Positions 33,317 to 43,576 are shown, counted from the stretch's first letter. The stretch: DNA of 64,000 nt from Candidatus Hydrogenedens sp. (GCA_035361075.1 DAOSBX010000001.1:1-64000), one strand, 5' to 3'. Made by a program: numbers and translations. The notes: generated by a model not told the origin, from the sequence alone.

Positions 33317-35788
33317 TTATTTGGGTTGTGGAAATGGTGGTAAGGATTTCATTGGGTCGAAGGAACTTCCATCTCCACCAATTCCACTTGGTCCTGAAGG
33401 GGTTTGGACTGGTATTGGAGCCTGTTCAAGAGGGACTCCACCAGGGGATAAGAATGGTTCTACGAATTTCTCAATGTCAAATGGAGCTTGTTGCTCTTCT
33501 TGCTTTAGAGGCATAATTTCCTCAGTAGATACTTTGAATTCGTTATCTTCTATTTTCACTTTCCATATTTTACGGTTCTTTAATTTTTGAGGTTTTGGTT
33601 TCTCAACAGGCCAGGTACGACGGAATTCATTAAAATAACAGCCAATTTTATCAATTGGAATCTGTTGAAACTTTAGATTTTTCAATGCCAATGAGCGAAT
33701 TTCTAACCAATAATCATCTTTTTCTGGGTAGAGAAAGAAAGGTTTAGCTATAATACTTGAATTGTCAAAACCTCTTTCTTGCCATTTTGAAAAAGGAATT
33801 TTTTCTGAATCATTTTTTTTGTAACTTTGCCAGGCAACTCTTACTTCTTTGCCAAAATGGTAAATAAGGTTAAAATCGAATTTATTAGTTTCTGGGTCAA
33901 ATGGAGATAAGTGATATATCACAGCACTTTCTTTCTCAGTAGCCATATTAGAAATACCACAGAAGTCGTCTCTTTCATAGGAAATGATATTACGAAAGAC
34001 TCGATTATTTGTGGGTTTTTTTCTATCATCTTGATATAGTGATAAGAGTTCTGGATAGCGAGTACTGTATGGGGGTTCTTTAGGTTTCATTGCTTCAAGT
34101 CGTTCGTCCATGACATCCCAGCAGTATGTCTCCCATCGTGCATCTATGTGAACGGCAGGTATGCAATCAACAAAGATATTATTTTCTACTAAATTATCCC
34201 GTCCTCCGCCTATCATGACACCACATAAAGGTACGCGATAGATTATATTGCCGTAAACAGTTACACCACTTGTGCAATCATCTAAATATATTCCCCAAGC
34301 CCATAGTGGAGATTCATATTGAAATGAAAAGTCGCCTTCTAAGGAGTCTTCATGTCCTAATCCGAAACCATAAACATCGTGGAATATGTTATACCGTAGG
34401 ATATTCCCTCGATTTGTCCAGTCTCTACCCATATAGAAAGCACCAGCATCACCTGTTTCCTGGCATACACGATAGATACGATTATATTCGATGATATGGT
34501 CATTTCCCCCTAATATAATTGCGGAATGAGGTGAATCATGAATATCATTATTGGCTATTCGGTTTGATACACCATTTATTGATATTGCTGGATGGTAAGT
34601 TTTGAATATCTGGGCAAAATTATAAATGTGATTGTTTATTATTTGGTGTCCGCCAGGAGTTAATGTCTTTTTATCTCCGCCATTAACAGAAATGCCCGAA
34701 CCACCCAATTCGAATAAATCACACCCTTCAACGCGATTATTTTTGCCCCCATTTATAGAAATGGCTGAACGATATATCCCAGACAAGGAAGATTTGGCTA
34801 TTAAGCAGTGTTCTGAATTATTAATAACAATGCCTGTGTCATTTGAGCCGATAAAATTAATTCCAATAATGTTAATATAACGTGCATTTTTTATCTGGAT
34901 TAGGTTGTTCAATGTAGCAAGTATATAGTTTTTTTCTGTACTTTGCTCGCGTAGAGGTGGATAATAATACAATTCATTTTTGTTACTATCAAAATACCAT
35001 TCTCCCTCGTCATCTAAGAGGGACAAATGATTTTGTAAGAAGAAGCGTCTACCTTTTTTAGCTTCATAGTTGAATTCCCCATCAATTTCAATCGTATGCG
35101 TATTCATATCAATCGATTTTATCTTAATTATTTGGAATGCCCAATTGTAATTGGAGAAAGTTGCTATTTCTAATGGTGATACTTCAGTATTTGCAAAAAT
35201 GGATGGTAAGAGTGAACACTGAAACGCATGTTTTGCATTTTCAGGGATTACATTTGTTATGAAAGCCCATGCTCCACCTGGTAATTGTTCCTCACTTTTA
35301 TTTGGCCATCTTGCTAATGTTTGTATTTTATCGTTGAATAGTAATATTCTTGGTTCTGATTGAGGTTTTTCTATTGTTGTTTTATAAATGTTTCCCTGAT
35401 AAGTCTCAAGATTATTAATTTCTTTTCCCCCAATAATTTTAACAGTTTCCCCTTTGTAATTTTGCCATAGTACTGGAAATTCTTCACTCCCAGAATCAGC
35501 TTCATTTAATTCTAATGGGGAAGAGAGAAAATAATTTCCTTGACGAATAAGAATAACCCCTCCTTTTTTTTCTCTTTTGGCTATTTCCTGACGAAGTGCA
35601 TCTCGGGCTTTTTCTAAGGTGTTGAAAGGTCCATCTGACATGTCTGGTAATGGTTCGGGTAAAGTTCCTGACCAGGTATCATTCCCGATGGGTGATACAT
35701 AAAAAATGGGATATGAATCACTATAAGGGTTAGGGGCAATAGCAAAGATAAAAGACAAAGTAGATAAAACAAATACTTTTTGATACAT
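33317..35788 (-). CDS. Secreted right-handed beta-helix protein
   Basis: The 823-residue protein has a signal peptide, then FYVSPIGNDTWSGTLPEPLP and PFNTLEKARDALRQE, the usual start of parallel beta-helix proteins of the pectate-lyase-like fold. Residues about 290-560 contain successive NxI-type rungs (EHCLIAKSSLSGIYRSAI, NNRVEGCDLFELGGSGISV, HQIINNHIYNF, NHIIEYNRIYRV). The last 60 residues are proline/glutamine-rich and low in complexity (VPLEQAPIPVQTPSGPSGIG). Such proteins bind or cut polysaccharides outside the cell; no specific lyase or hydrolase family can be assigned. It ends 4 bases after the start region of the minus-strand orphan upstream, so both are probably co-transcribed. Confidence 0.75.
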   Translation of the reverse strand: MYQKVFVLSTLSFIFAIAPNPYSDSYPIFYVSPIGNDTWSGTLPEPLPDMSDGPFNTLEKARDALRQEIAKREKKGGVILIRQGNYFLSSPLELNEADSGSEEFPVLWQNYKGETVKIIGGKEINNLETYQGNIYKTTIEKPQSEPRILLFNDKIQTLARWPNKSEEQLPGGAWAFITNVIPENAKHAFQCSLLPSIFANTEVSPLEIATFSNYNWAFQIIKIKSIDMNTHTIEIDGEFNYEAKKGRRFFLQNHLSLLDDEGEWYFDSNKNELYYYPPLREQSTEKNYILATLNNLIQIKNARYINIIGINFIGSNDTGIVINNSEHCLIAKSSLSGIYRSAISINGGKNNRVEGCDLFELGGSGISVNGGDKKTLTPGGHQIINNHIYNFAQIFKTYHPAISINGVSNRIANNDIHDSPHSAIILGGNDHIIEYNRIYRVCQETGDAGAFYMGRDWTNRGNILRYNIFHDVYGFGLGHEDSLEGDFSFQYESPLWAWGIYLDDCTSGVTVYGNIIYRVPLCGVMIGGGRDNLVENNIFVDCIPAVHIDARWETYCWDVMDERLEAMKPKEPPYSTRYPELLSLYQDDRKKPTNNRVFRNIISYERDDFCGISNMATEKESAVIYHLSPFDPETNKFDFNLIYHFGKEVRVAWQSYKKNDSEKIPFSKWQERGFDNSSIIAKPFFLYPEKDDYWLEIRSLALKNLKFQQIPIDKIGCYFNEFRRTWPVEKPKPQKLKNRKIWKVKIEDNEFKVSTEEIMPLKQEEQQAPFDIEKFVEPFLSPGGVPLEQAPIPVQTPSGPSGIGGDGSSFDPMKSLPPFPQPK

Positions 35789-35792
35789 CTTT

Positions 35793-36812
35793 TTATATCT
35801 CCGTTCTAATGGTTGATTTTAATTCTGATTTGGTGAGTCGTTTTAACGTATCAATATATTCTTGGGACACAACAGGATGTTTCAAAAGTTTTTCTTGCTG
35901 AATCCATAAATTATTAAACCATAATATTGTTTTTTCATGACCTATTGTATGAATAAAAACATTAAAAAAATCATCTGGCTCATCAGGGAGTAAATGAAAT
36001 TTTTTGCTTCCCCAACGCCAGGAGGTGTTGATTATTTTTGCAATCAATTCTTGGGATTTGATAGGTTTGATAACTTTTCTACATGCAATTAATTTAATTC
36101 TGTGCTGACTTGAGGAACTACGTTTTATAACAAAATCACCAGAGGCAATTTCTGGCAAAGCAATGCTTGTTTTACTTTGTTCATCATACAAACGAAGAAT
36201 TATCTCAATAATTTTTGACTTTATTTGGTTCGTTTCCTTTATGGAAAAAGTATGTGGTTTTTCTACATTGGTAAAGAATTGCAAGTCTTTATTAACGCCG
36301 AGTTCATCATAGCCAGCAAGCCACTGGGTTAAATATGCATATATCTTTCGATGAAAATCTTTCCTCTTATATCGGTCAGGAAAGAAAAGATAATCTCCTA
36401 AAAAAGGTTTAACAACATATTCAGGACACCGTTTATACAGTGTGATTAAAAGGTTATGTTCTGCTTTTGCAACCTTTGAAAACTCTTCACCGTCTTTTGC
36501 TACAACAAAAGCAAAATAAGCATTTTTCATTCTTTGGTTTTCTGCTTTTAGTTGAAATATGAATTGATACTTTCCTTCTTGAAATAGATGAAATTTTAAA
36601 GAGGTTACTGGTGATGTCCCTAAAATTTTCTGGATTGTAGGTATAATAAATTTGTCTTTTATACTTAGATAAGTGTTAAATGAATTTACCAAAGTGTCGA
36701 ACTGGTAAAAACGTTTTAATTCATTTCCCCAGTAATCAAACATAGGACGGAATCCCGTCCATAATAATTTGATGGGTATCCCTCCAAATTTTGGATGTGC
36801 TATTTTTTTCAT
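35793..36812 (-). CDS. Protein of unknown function, possible kinase-like fold
   Basis: I do not recognise this 339-residue protein. It has no signal peptide or membrane segment. The middle region YQFIFQLKAENQRMKNAYFAFVVAKDG followed by an EEFSKVAKAEHNLLITLYKR helix resembles the beta3-lysine and helix-C region of protein-kinase-like/aminoglycoside-phosphotransferase folds, and PEYVVKPFLGDYLF could be the hinge. No clear catalytic HxD or DFG motif is visible. It is transcribed ahead of the beta-helix gene with a 4-base gap and is divergent from the Bat operon. A role linked to the exported protein is possible but unsupported. Confidence 0.5.
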   Translation of the reverse strand: MKKIAHPKFGGIPIKLLWTGFRPMFDYWGNELKRFYQFDTLVNSFNTYLSIKDKFIIPTIQKILGTSPVTSLKFHLFQEGKYQFIFQLKAENQRMKNAYFAFVVAKDGEEFSKVAKAEHNLLITLYKRCPEYVVKPFLGDYLFFPDRYKRKDFHRKIYAYLTQWLAGYDELGVNKDLQFFTNVEKPHTFSIKETNQIKSKIIEIILRLYDEQSKTSIALPEIASGDFVIKRSSSSQHRIKLIACRKVIKPIKSQELIAKIINTSWRWGSKKFHLLPDEPDDFFNVFIHTIGHEKTILWFNNLWIQQEKLLKHPVVSQEYIDTLKRLTKSELKSTIRTEI

Positions 36813-37018
36813 CTTGTTTATAACCTATGTGTGCGGATTTTCTTTTTGATAATTACTTTATAGTTTAGTGAAATTATATTACTTTATGTGGTATGCTTTC
36901 TCTTTGGTTAATACAGAATAAAATCTAATTCCCTGTATTCTAATCATTTTATTTTTTCGTTTCAATTATAAATCTATTTTAGGAACTCCTCCTGATATTC
37001 GTATTATTTTACAAAATT

Positions 37019-37846
37019 ATGAAGGGACATATTTTATTTTTCATCACGATAGTCTTTATGAGCATGGGTATTTGTTCTTTTTCGGAACAAGTGCCACAAA
37101 TATCCATTCACCAGATTGAGAAAAGAATATATGTTCAAAAGCTTTTTCAAATTATGATTACCCTTCAAAATATAAAGAAGGAAACAGAACCTTATTGTTT
37201 TTTCCCTCCAGAGTATGAAAACAAAAATGAGAATTTGTTTTTGGAAGTAAAGAATATAAAAAGTAATGAATCGGCAGATAAGGTAAATTTAGAAATATGC
37301 ATGGAAGGTGTTGCGAAAGAAACAGGGACGTATGAAATTGGTTCAATAAAAGTCCCTTATGTCCTTCTTTCAGGAGAATTAGAATCTGAATTTGTAAAAG
37401 ATAATACAAGAGCCCTTCCAACATCCTATTGGGATATACCCCCAATTTACATTGAGGTCAAAAAAGATAATACAATGTATACATTAATTTTTGTTGGGGG
37501 TATTATTGTATTAGTAATTTTTGTTGGTATAGGTTTGTTTGTTTATAAGGGAAAAAGGGGTGAACAAGTGGTTCAATTGGAAATCACAGATGCCGAAGTT
37601 TTACACACAGCAAGGAAATTCAGGTTAGACGGAGATTATTATGAGTATTTCCGAACGTTATTGCATATAGTTCAAAGATTAAATGAAAAAGAGAAGAAGA
37701 CAGAATTGGAAATGTTAATAAATAAGATAAATGAAAAGATGAACGATGTCGGATACAGAGGCTTCAAACCCTCTGAGACAGAGTTAGAATGGTTCTGGAA
37801 AGAGGTTGAAAATTGTATAGATAGGTATAAAAAACAAGAGTCTTAA
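37019..37846 (+). CDS. BatD-like membrane-anchored protein at the head of the Bat operon
   Basis: The 275-residue protein has a signal peptide, a beta-rich domain of about 120 residues ending GTYEIGSIKVPYVLLSGE, a transmembrane helix near residues 156-178, and a cytoplasmic helical domain (EVLHTARKFRLDGDYYEYFR). This is the layout of a shortened BatD (one periplasmic oxygen-tolerance-type domain, one membrane helix, a helical tail). It is the first gene of the operon, 42 bases before moxR, and is divergent from the kinase-like orphan. There is no clear ribosome site before the ATG. Confidence 0.6.
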   Translation: MKGHILFFITIVFMSMGICSFSEQVPQISIHQIEKRIYVQKLFQIMITLQNIKKETEPYCFFPPEYENKNENLFLEVKNIKSNESADKVNLEICMEGVAKETGTYEIGSIKVPYVLLSGELESEFVKDNTRALPTSYWDIPPIYIEVKKDNTMYTLIFVGGIIVLVIFVGIGLFVYKGKRGEQVVQLEITDAEVLHTARKFRLDGDYYEYFRTLLHIVQRLNEKEKKTELEMLINKINEKMNDVGYRGFKPSETELEWFWKEVENCIDRYKKQES

Positions 37847-37888
37847 TGTATTATGTGAACATAGTTATTTAATAGAAAGGAGATAAAA

Positions 37889-38875
37889 ATGTCAACCAGT
37901 GTTCAAGCAATAAGAGCACGTGTAGAACGATATGCAGATTTGATGAATCGTGTTCGGCAGGAGATAAGTAAAATCATTGTTGGTCAGCAATATATGATAG
38001 AGCGAATGTTGATAGGATTGTTAGCCAATGGGCACGTATTATTAGAAGGGGTCCCAGGGCTTGCAAAGACGACAGCAGTAAATACACTTGCAAAAACATT
38101 AGATTGTTTGTTCCATCGGATTCAATTTACCCCTGATCTTTTACCAGCAGATTTGATTGGGACATTGGTTTACAACCCTAAAACGGGAGAATTTACCACG
38201 AAAAAAGGCCCGATTTTTGGGAATATAATATTGGCAGATGAAATAAACCGTGCCCCAGCAAAAGTTCAAAGTGCCTTATTGGAGGCAATGCAAGAACGGC
38301 AGGTAACGATTGGCGATAACACATATAAATTGGAAGAACCTTTTATGGTATTGGCAACTCAGAATCCAATAGAACAGGAGGGAACTTATCCGCTACCAGA
38401 GGCTCAGGTTGACCGTTTTATGTTGAAATTAAAAGTTACATACCCAAACCGTAATGAAGAAAAAGCCATTTTGGAAAGGGTCGATTTGCTTCACCAACCT
38501 TCTGTTTCCACAGTTTTGTCCAAACAATATGTTTTAGAAATGCGTGAAGTAGTAAATCAGATATATGTGGATGAAAAAATAAAAAACTATATTGTTGATA
38601 TTGTCCAGGCAACACGTAATCCAGATGTTTTCGGGTTAAAAATAAATCATTTAATTGAATACGGTGCTTCGCCACGTGCTTCTCTTTACCTTCAACAGAC
38701 AGCTCGGGCATGGGCATTCTTACAAGGAGAAGGGAATGTGTTTCCGCATGATATAAAAGTGATGGCACCTGATGTATTAAGACATCGAATTAAAGTGTCC
38801 TATGAGGCGGAAGCAGAAAATATTACCAGTGAGGATATTATTCAAAAGATTCTTGACCATGTGCCTGTTCCGTAA
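37889..38875 (+). CDS. MoxR AAA+ ATPase
   Basis: MoxR proteins are AAA+ chaperones that work with von Willebrand factor A proteins on metal-centre insertion or envelope stress. Visible are Walker A EGVPGLAKTTAVNTLAK, Walker B IILADEINRAPAKVQSALLEA, the sensor region LATQNPIEQEGTYPLPEAQ with the arginine finger in DRFMLK, and the C-terminal lid with GASPRASLYL. The length (328) is normal. A strong AAAGGAG site precedes the ATG. It is followed by DUF58, the standard order of moxR-DUF58-batA-batB operons. Confidence 0.95.
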   Translation: MSTSVQAIRARVERYADLMNRVRQEISKIIVGQQYMIERMLIGLLANGHVLLEGVPGLAKTTAVNTLAKTLDCLFHRIQFTPDLLPADLIGTLVYNPKTGEFTTKKGPIFGNIILADEINRAPAKVQSALLEAMQERQVTIGDNTYKLEEPFMVLATQNPIEQEGTYPLPEAQVDRFMLKLKVTYPNRNEEKAILERVDLLHQPSVSTVLSKQYVLEMREVVNQIYVDEKIKNYIVDIVQATRNPDVFGLKINHLIEYGASPRASLYLQQTARAWAFLQGEGNVFPHDIKVMAPDVLRHRIKVSYEAEAENITSEDIIQKILDHVPVP

Positions 38876-38899
38876 TTAAAGGGAGTATCAGGATATATT

Positions 38900-39781
38900 A
38901 TGTTGACCTCCGAAGTATTAGCAAAAGTCCGTAGAATACAAATACGGACAACAAAATTAGTGAACGAGATTCTTGCGGGCAGATATGAAAGTGTTTTTCG
39001 TGGGCAGGGTGTTGAGTTTAAAGAAGTAAGGGAGTATGTTCCAGGGGATGATATACGAAATATAGACTGGAATGTCACGGCGAGAACAGGTATTCCACAC
39101 GTAAAAGTACTTACAGAAGAACGAGAACTAACTATTATGCTTGTGGTCGATGCAAGTGGTTCTCAACGATTCGGTTCTGTAACACAATTTAAGCTGGAAT
39201 TGTCTGCGGAGGTCTGTGCGGTACTTGCTTTTTCAGCGATACAGAACAACGATAAAGTTGGTATGGTCGTATTTACGGATGATGTAGAACTCTTTTTACC
39301 ACCTCGAAAAGGAAGAAAGCATGGATTAAGGGTTATTCGAGAGGTATTGTACCATGAACCTAAAAGTAGAATGACCGATTTAAACAAAGCATTGCAATTC
39401 TTAAGTCAAATATTGAAGAGGAAAACAATTATTTTTATCTTATCCGATTTTTATGGGAATGATTATGAAAAAACACTCCGAATTCTTTCACGGCGTCATG
39501 ATGTTATTGCGTGTATTATTACTGACCCGAGAGAATTAGAATTGCCTGATGTAGGGCTCATATCTACTATAGATGCGGAGACAGGAAAAGAGGTTATTAT
39601 TGATACTGCTAATAAATATTTGCGAGAGCAATATATGAATCGTGCAAAGGCAGAATATGAAAGAAAAAAGAAAATTATTTATCAATCTGGAGCAGAATTT
39701 TTAGATATACGTACAGATAAACCATACATTGACGAGTTATATCGGTTTTTTAGAGCTCGTGAAAGAAAGTCAAATCGTTAA
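38900..39781 (+). CDS. DUF58 protein
   Basis: The 293-residue protein contains the DUF58 signature GVEFKEVREYVPGDDIRNIDWNVTAR and a von Willebrand A-like domain with LVVDASGSQRFGS (MIDAS DxSxS). DUF58 proteins are the standard partner of MoxR and are thought to be clients or adaptors for it. No membrane segment is present, unlike the larger DUF58 protein at 60788. It lies 24 bases after moxR. Confidence 0.93.
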   Translation: MLTSEVLAKVRRIQIRTTKLVNEILAGRYESVFRGQGVEFKEVREYVPGDDIRNIDWNVTARTGIPHVKVLTEERELTIMLVVDASGSQRFGSVTQFKLELSAEVCAVLAFSAIQNNDKVGMVVFTDDVELFLPPRKGRKHGLRVIREVLYHEPKSRMTDLNKALQFLSQILKRKTIIFILSDFYGNDYEKTLRILSRRHDVIACIITDPRELELPDVGLISTIDAETGKEVIIDTANKYLREQYMNRAKAEYERKKKIIYQSGAEFLDIRTDKPYIDELYRFFRARERKSNR

Positions 39782-39803
39782 ACAGGGATAATATAAAACG
39801 ATT

Positions 39804-40739
39804 ATGTTGTTCAGTTATCTTTTAACTACATATATATTTGTATTGGCTAATAGCTCGGCTGTTGTTGAAATTACCGCACCGAAGATACCATGGTTTCGGT
39901 CATCAGAATATACGGTTCAAGTTGAATCTATGGGGAAGAGGGAATGTCCAGACTGGAAAAATGCTTATAAAGATATAGAAATAATAGAAAAACCGACACA
40001 TAATGAAACTGATACAAAATGTAGTAAAAAGTTTTTATTAGACCCGTTAAAGGCAGGAAATTATTTAATTCCATCCGCAGTAGTTAAAGAGAATGATGGG
40101 AGTATGTGGAAAACATCAGCGTTTGTTTTAGAAGTGCGAGAACCTACAGAGGAGGAATTGAAAAATATCCAAAACACGGCAGGTGTTATTGAACCACAAA
40201 TTAGAAAGTCATTAAAAGGAATTATCACAGTAATTCTTTTGATAGGCATACTAATGGCTGGATTGGCAACGGTAGTTTATTTTGTCAGGAAGCGAACTGG
40301 CTTAAAGCCAACCACCAGTGAAGTGATAGAACTGCCATGGGAAAAAGCATTTCGCCGATTACGAGATTTGAAATCTAAAGATTTTCCATCACAGGGATTA
40401 TTTGAACAGTATTATGTCCAATTAACATGGATACTCCGTTATTATATTGAAGATAGGTTTAAAATTAATGCCCCTGAACAGACAACACCTGAATTTATAG
40501 AGACCACGATGAAGGAGAAAGTATTAACTACCGAACAGCAAAAGTTATTGGCATCTTTCCTTAAACATTGTGACCAGGTAAAATTTGCTAAATTAGTACC
40601 TACAGTGGAGCAGATGGAATCAGGATTTAATTTAGTATGGAATTTTGTAGAAGATACAAAATGTCCGCTTACGGATGATAAGCCATTAACAGCCAATTTA
40701 CAAGCAACGGAAAAAGAAGTTATGGTAAGGGAACAATGA
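39804..40739 (+). CDS. DUF4381-like / BatD-related membrane protein
   Basis: The 311-residue protein has a signal peptide, a beta-rich periplasmic domain of about 105 residues ending in FVLEVREPTEEEL, one transmembrane helix (about 133-156) and a cytoplasmic region with PWEKAFRRLRDL and FEQYYVQLTWILRYYIEDRF, a pattern of DUF4381 proteins that stand between DUF58 and batA in many Bat operons. Its shape parallels the first gene of the operon at 37019. The stop overlaps the batA start (ATGA), so the two are translationally coupled. Confidence 0.72.
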   Translation: MLFSYLLTTYIFVLANSSAVVEITAPKIPWFRSSEYTVQVESMGKRECPDWKNAYKDIEIIEKPTHNETDTKCSKKFLLDPLKAGNYLIPSAVVKENDGSMWKTSAFVLEVREPTEEELKNIQNTAGVIEPQIRKSLKGIITVILLIGILMAGLATVVYFVRKRTGLKPTTSEVIELPWEKAFRRLRDLKSKDFPSQGLFEQYYVQLTWILRYYIEDRFKINAPEQTTPEFIETTMKEKVLTTEQQKLLASFLKHCDQVKFAKLVPTVEQMESGFNLVWNFVEDTKCPLTDDKPLTANLQATEKEVMVREQ

Positions 40740-41770
40740 GTCCAATTCTACAAAATAAAGGAATGTTTTTTACTTACCCATATATGTTTTTATTACTAAT
40801 TCCTGTATTTATTCTTTTTCTACTACAAATAAGAAAAGAAAGTACCGCCTCAATTGTGTTTTCTACCAATTCGTTAGTGTCACAATTGGTATCGTATACA
40901 AATGCCTGGCGTAAGTTTATAGCCCCATTATTAAGTTTTATTGCATTTATCTTCTTTATTATTGCTTTAGCAGGTCCTACGTATGGTGTGAAACTTAATA
41001 AAGACCGTGCTAATGTAATCGATATTATGTTATGCCTTGATATTTCAGGTAGTATGAGCCAACAGGACTATGTATTAGACCGTCGTCCTCGTGACCGTTT
41101 ATTTGTAGCAAAAAAGGCTGCAATGCATTTTATTGAACATAGAAAGGAAAAGAAATCAAACCGTTTTGGATTAGACCGCATCGGTTTAATTCTATATGCA
41201 GGATTGGCATGGACACGTTGTCCGTTAACATTGGACTATGAAGTTTTGCTAAAAGCATTAGATAAGACCGATTTTGCCCCTCAGGAAAAGGATGGAACCG
41301 CAATTGGTTCGGCACTCGGGCTGGCAGTGCGAAGACTAAGTGAAAGTGAGGCAAAAAGCAAAGTTGTTATTTTATTAACAGATGGAATTAATAACCGTGG
41401 TGATATTACCCCCTTGGAAGCAGTGGAGATGGCAAAAGAGAAAGGAATCAAAGTATATACAATTGGTGCAGGAACTTCTGAATCAGGTTTATCAATGACA
41501 GCAGGTGGTATGATTATTCAAAATCAGCCTATTGATGAGGCATTATTACAAAAAATAGCAGAAGATACAGGTGGGAAGTATTATCGGGCTACAGATACTG
41601 AGGGATTATTAAAAGCATATGATGAAATTAGCCAGTTAGAGGCGACAGAAGTAGATATTGGGGATTTCTATGAATATGAAGAGGTCTTTTTACCTTTTGT
41701 GATAATAGGCACACTGTTTATGTTAGGTTCTGTTTATTCAAGACGTATTTTATGGGACCCTTTACCGTAA
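40736..41770 (+). CDS. batA: BatA-type von Willebrand factor A membrane protein
   Basis: The 344-residue protein has two N-terminal membrane helices, a VWA domain with the MIDAS motif LCLDISGSMSQQDY, a TDG motif in VVILLTDGINNRGD, and a last helix near the C-terminus (VIIGTLFMLGSVYSRRI). BatA proteins display the metal-binding VWA domain in the periplasm and form complexes with BatB and MoxR partners. The position directly before batB is standard. Confidence 0.92.
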   Translation: MSPILQNKGMFFTYPYMFLLLIPVFILFLLQIRKESTASIVFSTNSLVSQLVSYTNAWRKFIAPLLSFIAFIFFIIALAGPTYGVKLNKDRANVIDIMLCLDISGSMSQQDYVLDRRPRDRLFVAKKAAMHFIEHRKEKKSNRFGLDRIGLILYAGLAWTRCPLTLDYEVLLKALDKTDFAPQEKDGTAIGSALGLAVRRLSESEAKSKVVILLTDGINNRGDITPLEAVEMAKEKGIKVYTIGAGTSESGLSMTAGGMIIQNQPIDEALLQKIAEDTGGKYYRATDTEGLLKAYDEISQLEATEVDIGDFYEYEEVFLPFVIIGTLFMLGSVYSRRILWDPLP

Positions 41771-41792
41771 AGGAAGGAAAATAAAGAGTTAT

Positions 41793-42851
41793 ATGTATTT
41801 TGCATTTTCATGGAAATATTTACCGATTTGGATATTAATAACTGCCATTGTAATATTCCTTGTTATCTTCTCTCTGTTTAGGTTAGAAAAACAGAGACAT
41901 AAGCGAATTCAGAAATTTGTGGAGTATACCCTTGTACCACGTTTATCTGTCGGTGTTAACCCCTTATTCCGTAAACTTACAATATTTGCGGTTGTGGCAG
42001 GTATTTTCTTTTTAATTTTGACTCTTGCTCAGCCTCATTGGGGCTCATCATGGGAAAAAACACAAAAATTGACACGTGATATATTGTTCGTTATTGATAC
42101 TTCGGAGAGTATGTTAGCAGAAGATTTACCACCAAATCGTCTGGAACAGGCGAGACAAAAGGTATCTATTCTTATGTCCCGTTGCCCAGCAGATCGTTTC
42201 GGTATAATTGCCTTTTCGGGAGAGTCAGCATTGGTTTGTCCGCTAACATTAGACCACGCCTATGTAAAAACCATACTTCGTGCCCTTAATACAGATATGC
42301 TAAGCAAAGAAGGGACAGATATTTCAGACGCTCTTAATGAAGTTGAACAGGTATTTAAAGAGGATATTCAAAAGTCTGGGGGAGGTGATAAATATGCCCG
42401 TGCTGTAATTATTATGAGTGATGGGGAAGACCTTTCTGAAAATGTGGAATTAAAAGCAGAGTCTTTGGGTGAAAATGTTTCGCTTATTGTTTTAGGGATG
42501 GGGACACCTGAAGGAGCAGAAATAAAATTTCCAGAATGGATGAAACGATATGTACGAACATCAAATTTAAAACAAGTACATAAATCTGTTTTAGATGAGA
42601 AAAAATTAAAGGATATTGCTATTAAAGGGAACGGATTTTATGTCAGAGCGACCATGGACGACTCAGATATTAATTTGATATTAAACGAATTAGAGAAAAT
42701 TAGATTGTATTATCAATCAGATGAATTAAGGTACCAAAAAGTGAATCGCTATCGTTGGCCTTTATTTATTGCATGTATTATCTTCTGTTTTGAAAATGTT
42801 TTATGGCTAATGATGACATACAGGAAAAACACATCATTTCAGGTGGGTTAA
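41793..42851 (+). CDS. batB: BatB-type von Willebrand factor A membrane protein
   Basis: The 352-residue protein repeats the BatA layout: two N-terminal membrane helices, FVIDTSESMLAEDLPPNRLEQA as the MIDAS motif, VIIMSDGEDLSENVE, and a C-terminal helix (WPLFIACIIFCFENVLWLMM). The SES variant of the DxSxS motif is normal for BatB. It follows batA by 22 bases with AAGGAAA upstream. Confidence 0.92.
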   Translation: MYFAFSWKYLPIWILITAIVIFLVIFSLFRLEKQRHKRIQKFVEYTLVPRLSVGVNPLFRKLTIFAVVAGIFFLILTLAQPHWGSSWEKTQKLTRDILFVIDTSESMLAEDLPPNRLEQARQKVSILMSRCPADRFGIIAFSGESALVCPLTLDHAYVKTILRALNTDMLSKEGTDISDALNEVEQVFKEDIQKSGGGDKYARAVIIMSDGEDLSENVELKAESLGENVSLIVLGMGTPEGAEIKFPEWMKRYVRTSNLKQVHKSVLDEKKLKDIAIKGNGFYVRATMDDSDINLILNELEKIRLYYQSDELRYQKVNRYRWPLFIACIIFCFENVLWLMMTYRKNTSFQVG

Positions 42852-42853
42852 AT

Positions 42854-43576
42854 ATGAACACTTTTATAATAGAAAAACTAAAAATTGTTTTGCTAATAGT
42901 TCCTCTGTTTGTGTTTCTTGTAAATTTTGACATACCTGCTGATGATGTCTACAAAGTCTGGGAAAAGTCTCGTAGTTTAATTATGGATGGAAAGATGGAA
43001 GAAGGTTGGAAGTTATATGAAGGAGTGTTGATAAAAAATCCGAAAGATATAAATGTAGTTTTAGGTGCTGGATGTCTAAGATATTACCAAGCAGAAAAGA
43101 GTTTACAAAACAAGTCTACTGATAATATAGCGAATTATGTAAAAGAAGCGGAACAGAACTTTAATACGGCTGTGCTTCTTGCAGATAAACCTGAACTAAA
43201 ATCTAAAGCGTTATTTAACAAAGGGAATTGTAGTTTATTGTTGGCAGATTTTCAAAAGAGTAATCCTGAGGCAATACAGGAATGTGTTACACTATATCGT
43301 AATGCTGTTCAATGTTATCGTGAAGCCTTAGAGATACAGCCTAATTTTAGCGAGGCAAAAAGAAATTTAGACCATGCGTTATATGAATTAAAGCAATTAC
43401 TTCGTCAATCTCAGGAAAATAAACAAGACAAGGAGAATGAGCAAGATCAAAAACAGGATTCTGAACAGAAAACAGCAACTATGTTTTTGAACACGAGAAC
43501 AGAAGTTCCTGACGCAGAAGTACATGTATTAGAGGAACAACCTAACGTTGTAGAATTAAGAAAGAGAAATAAATAA
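42854..43576 (+). CDS. TPR lipoprotein-like protein, N-terminal half of BatC
   Basis: The 240-residue protein has a signal sequence (about 1-27) and TPR-like helical repeats (SRSLIMDGKMEEGWKLYEGVL, FNTAVLLADKPELKSKALFNKGN, CYREALEIQPNFSEAKRNLDHAL). A Gln/Glu/Lys-rich tail follows. BatC proteins usually show these TPR repeats and then a basic/acidic tail with a conserved C-terminal motif; here that final motif is missing and appears at the end of the next gene instead. ATG at 42854 has AGGTGGG upstream. An in-frame ATG at 42803 would overlap batB by 49 bases and was not chosen. Confidence 0.7.
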   Translation: MNTFIIEKLKIVLLIVPLFVFLVNFDIPADDVYKVWEKSRSLIMDGKMEEGWKLYEGVLIKNPKDINVVLGAGCLRYYQAEKSLQNKSTDNIANYVKEAEQNFNTAVLLADKPELKSKALFNKGNCSLLLADFQKSNPEAIQECVTLYRNAVQCYREALEIQPNFSEAKRNLDHALYELKQLLRQSQENKQDKENEQDQKQDSEQKTATMFLNTRTEVPDAEVHVLEEQPNVVELRKRNK

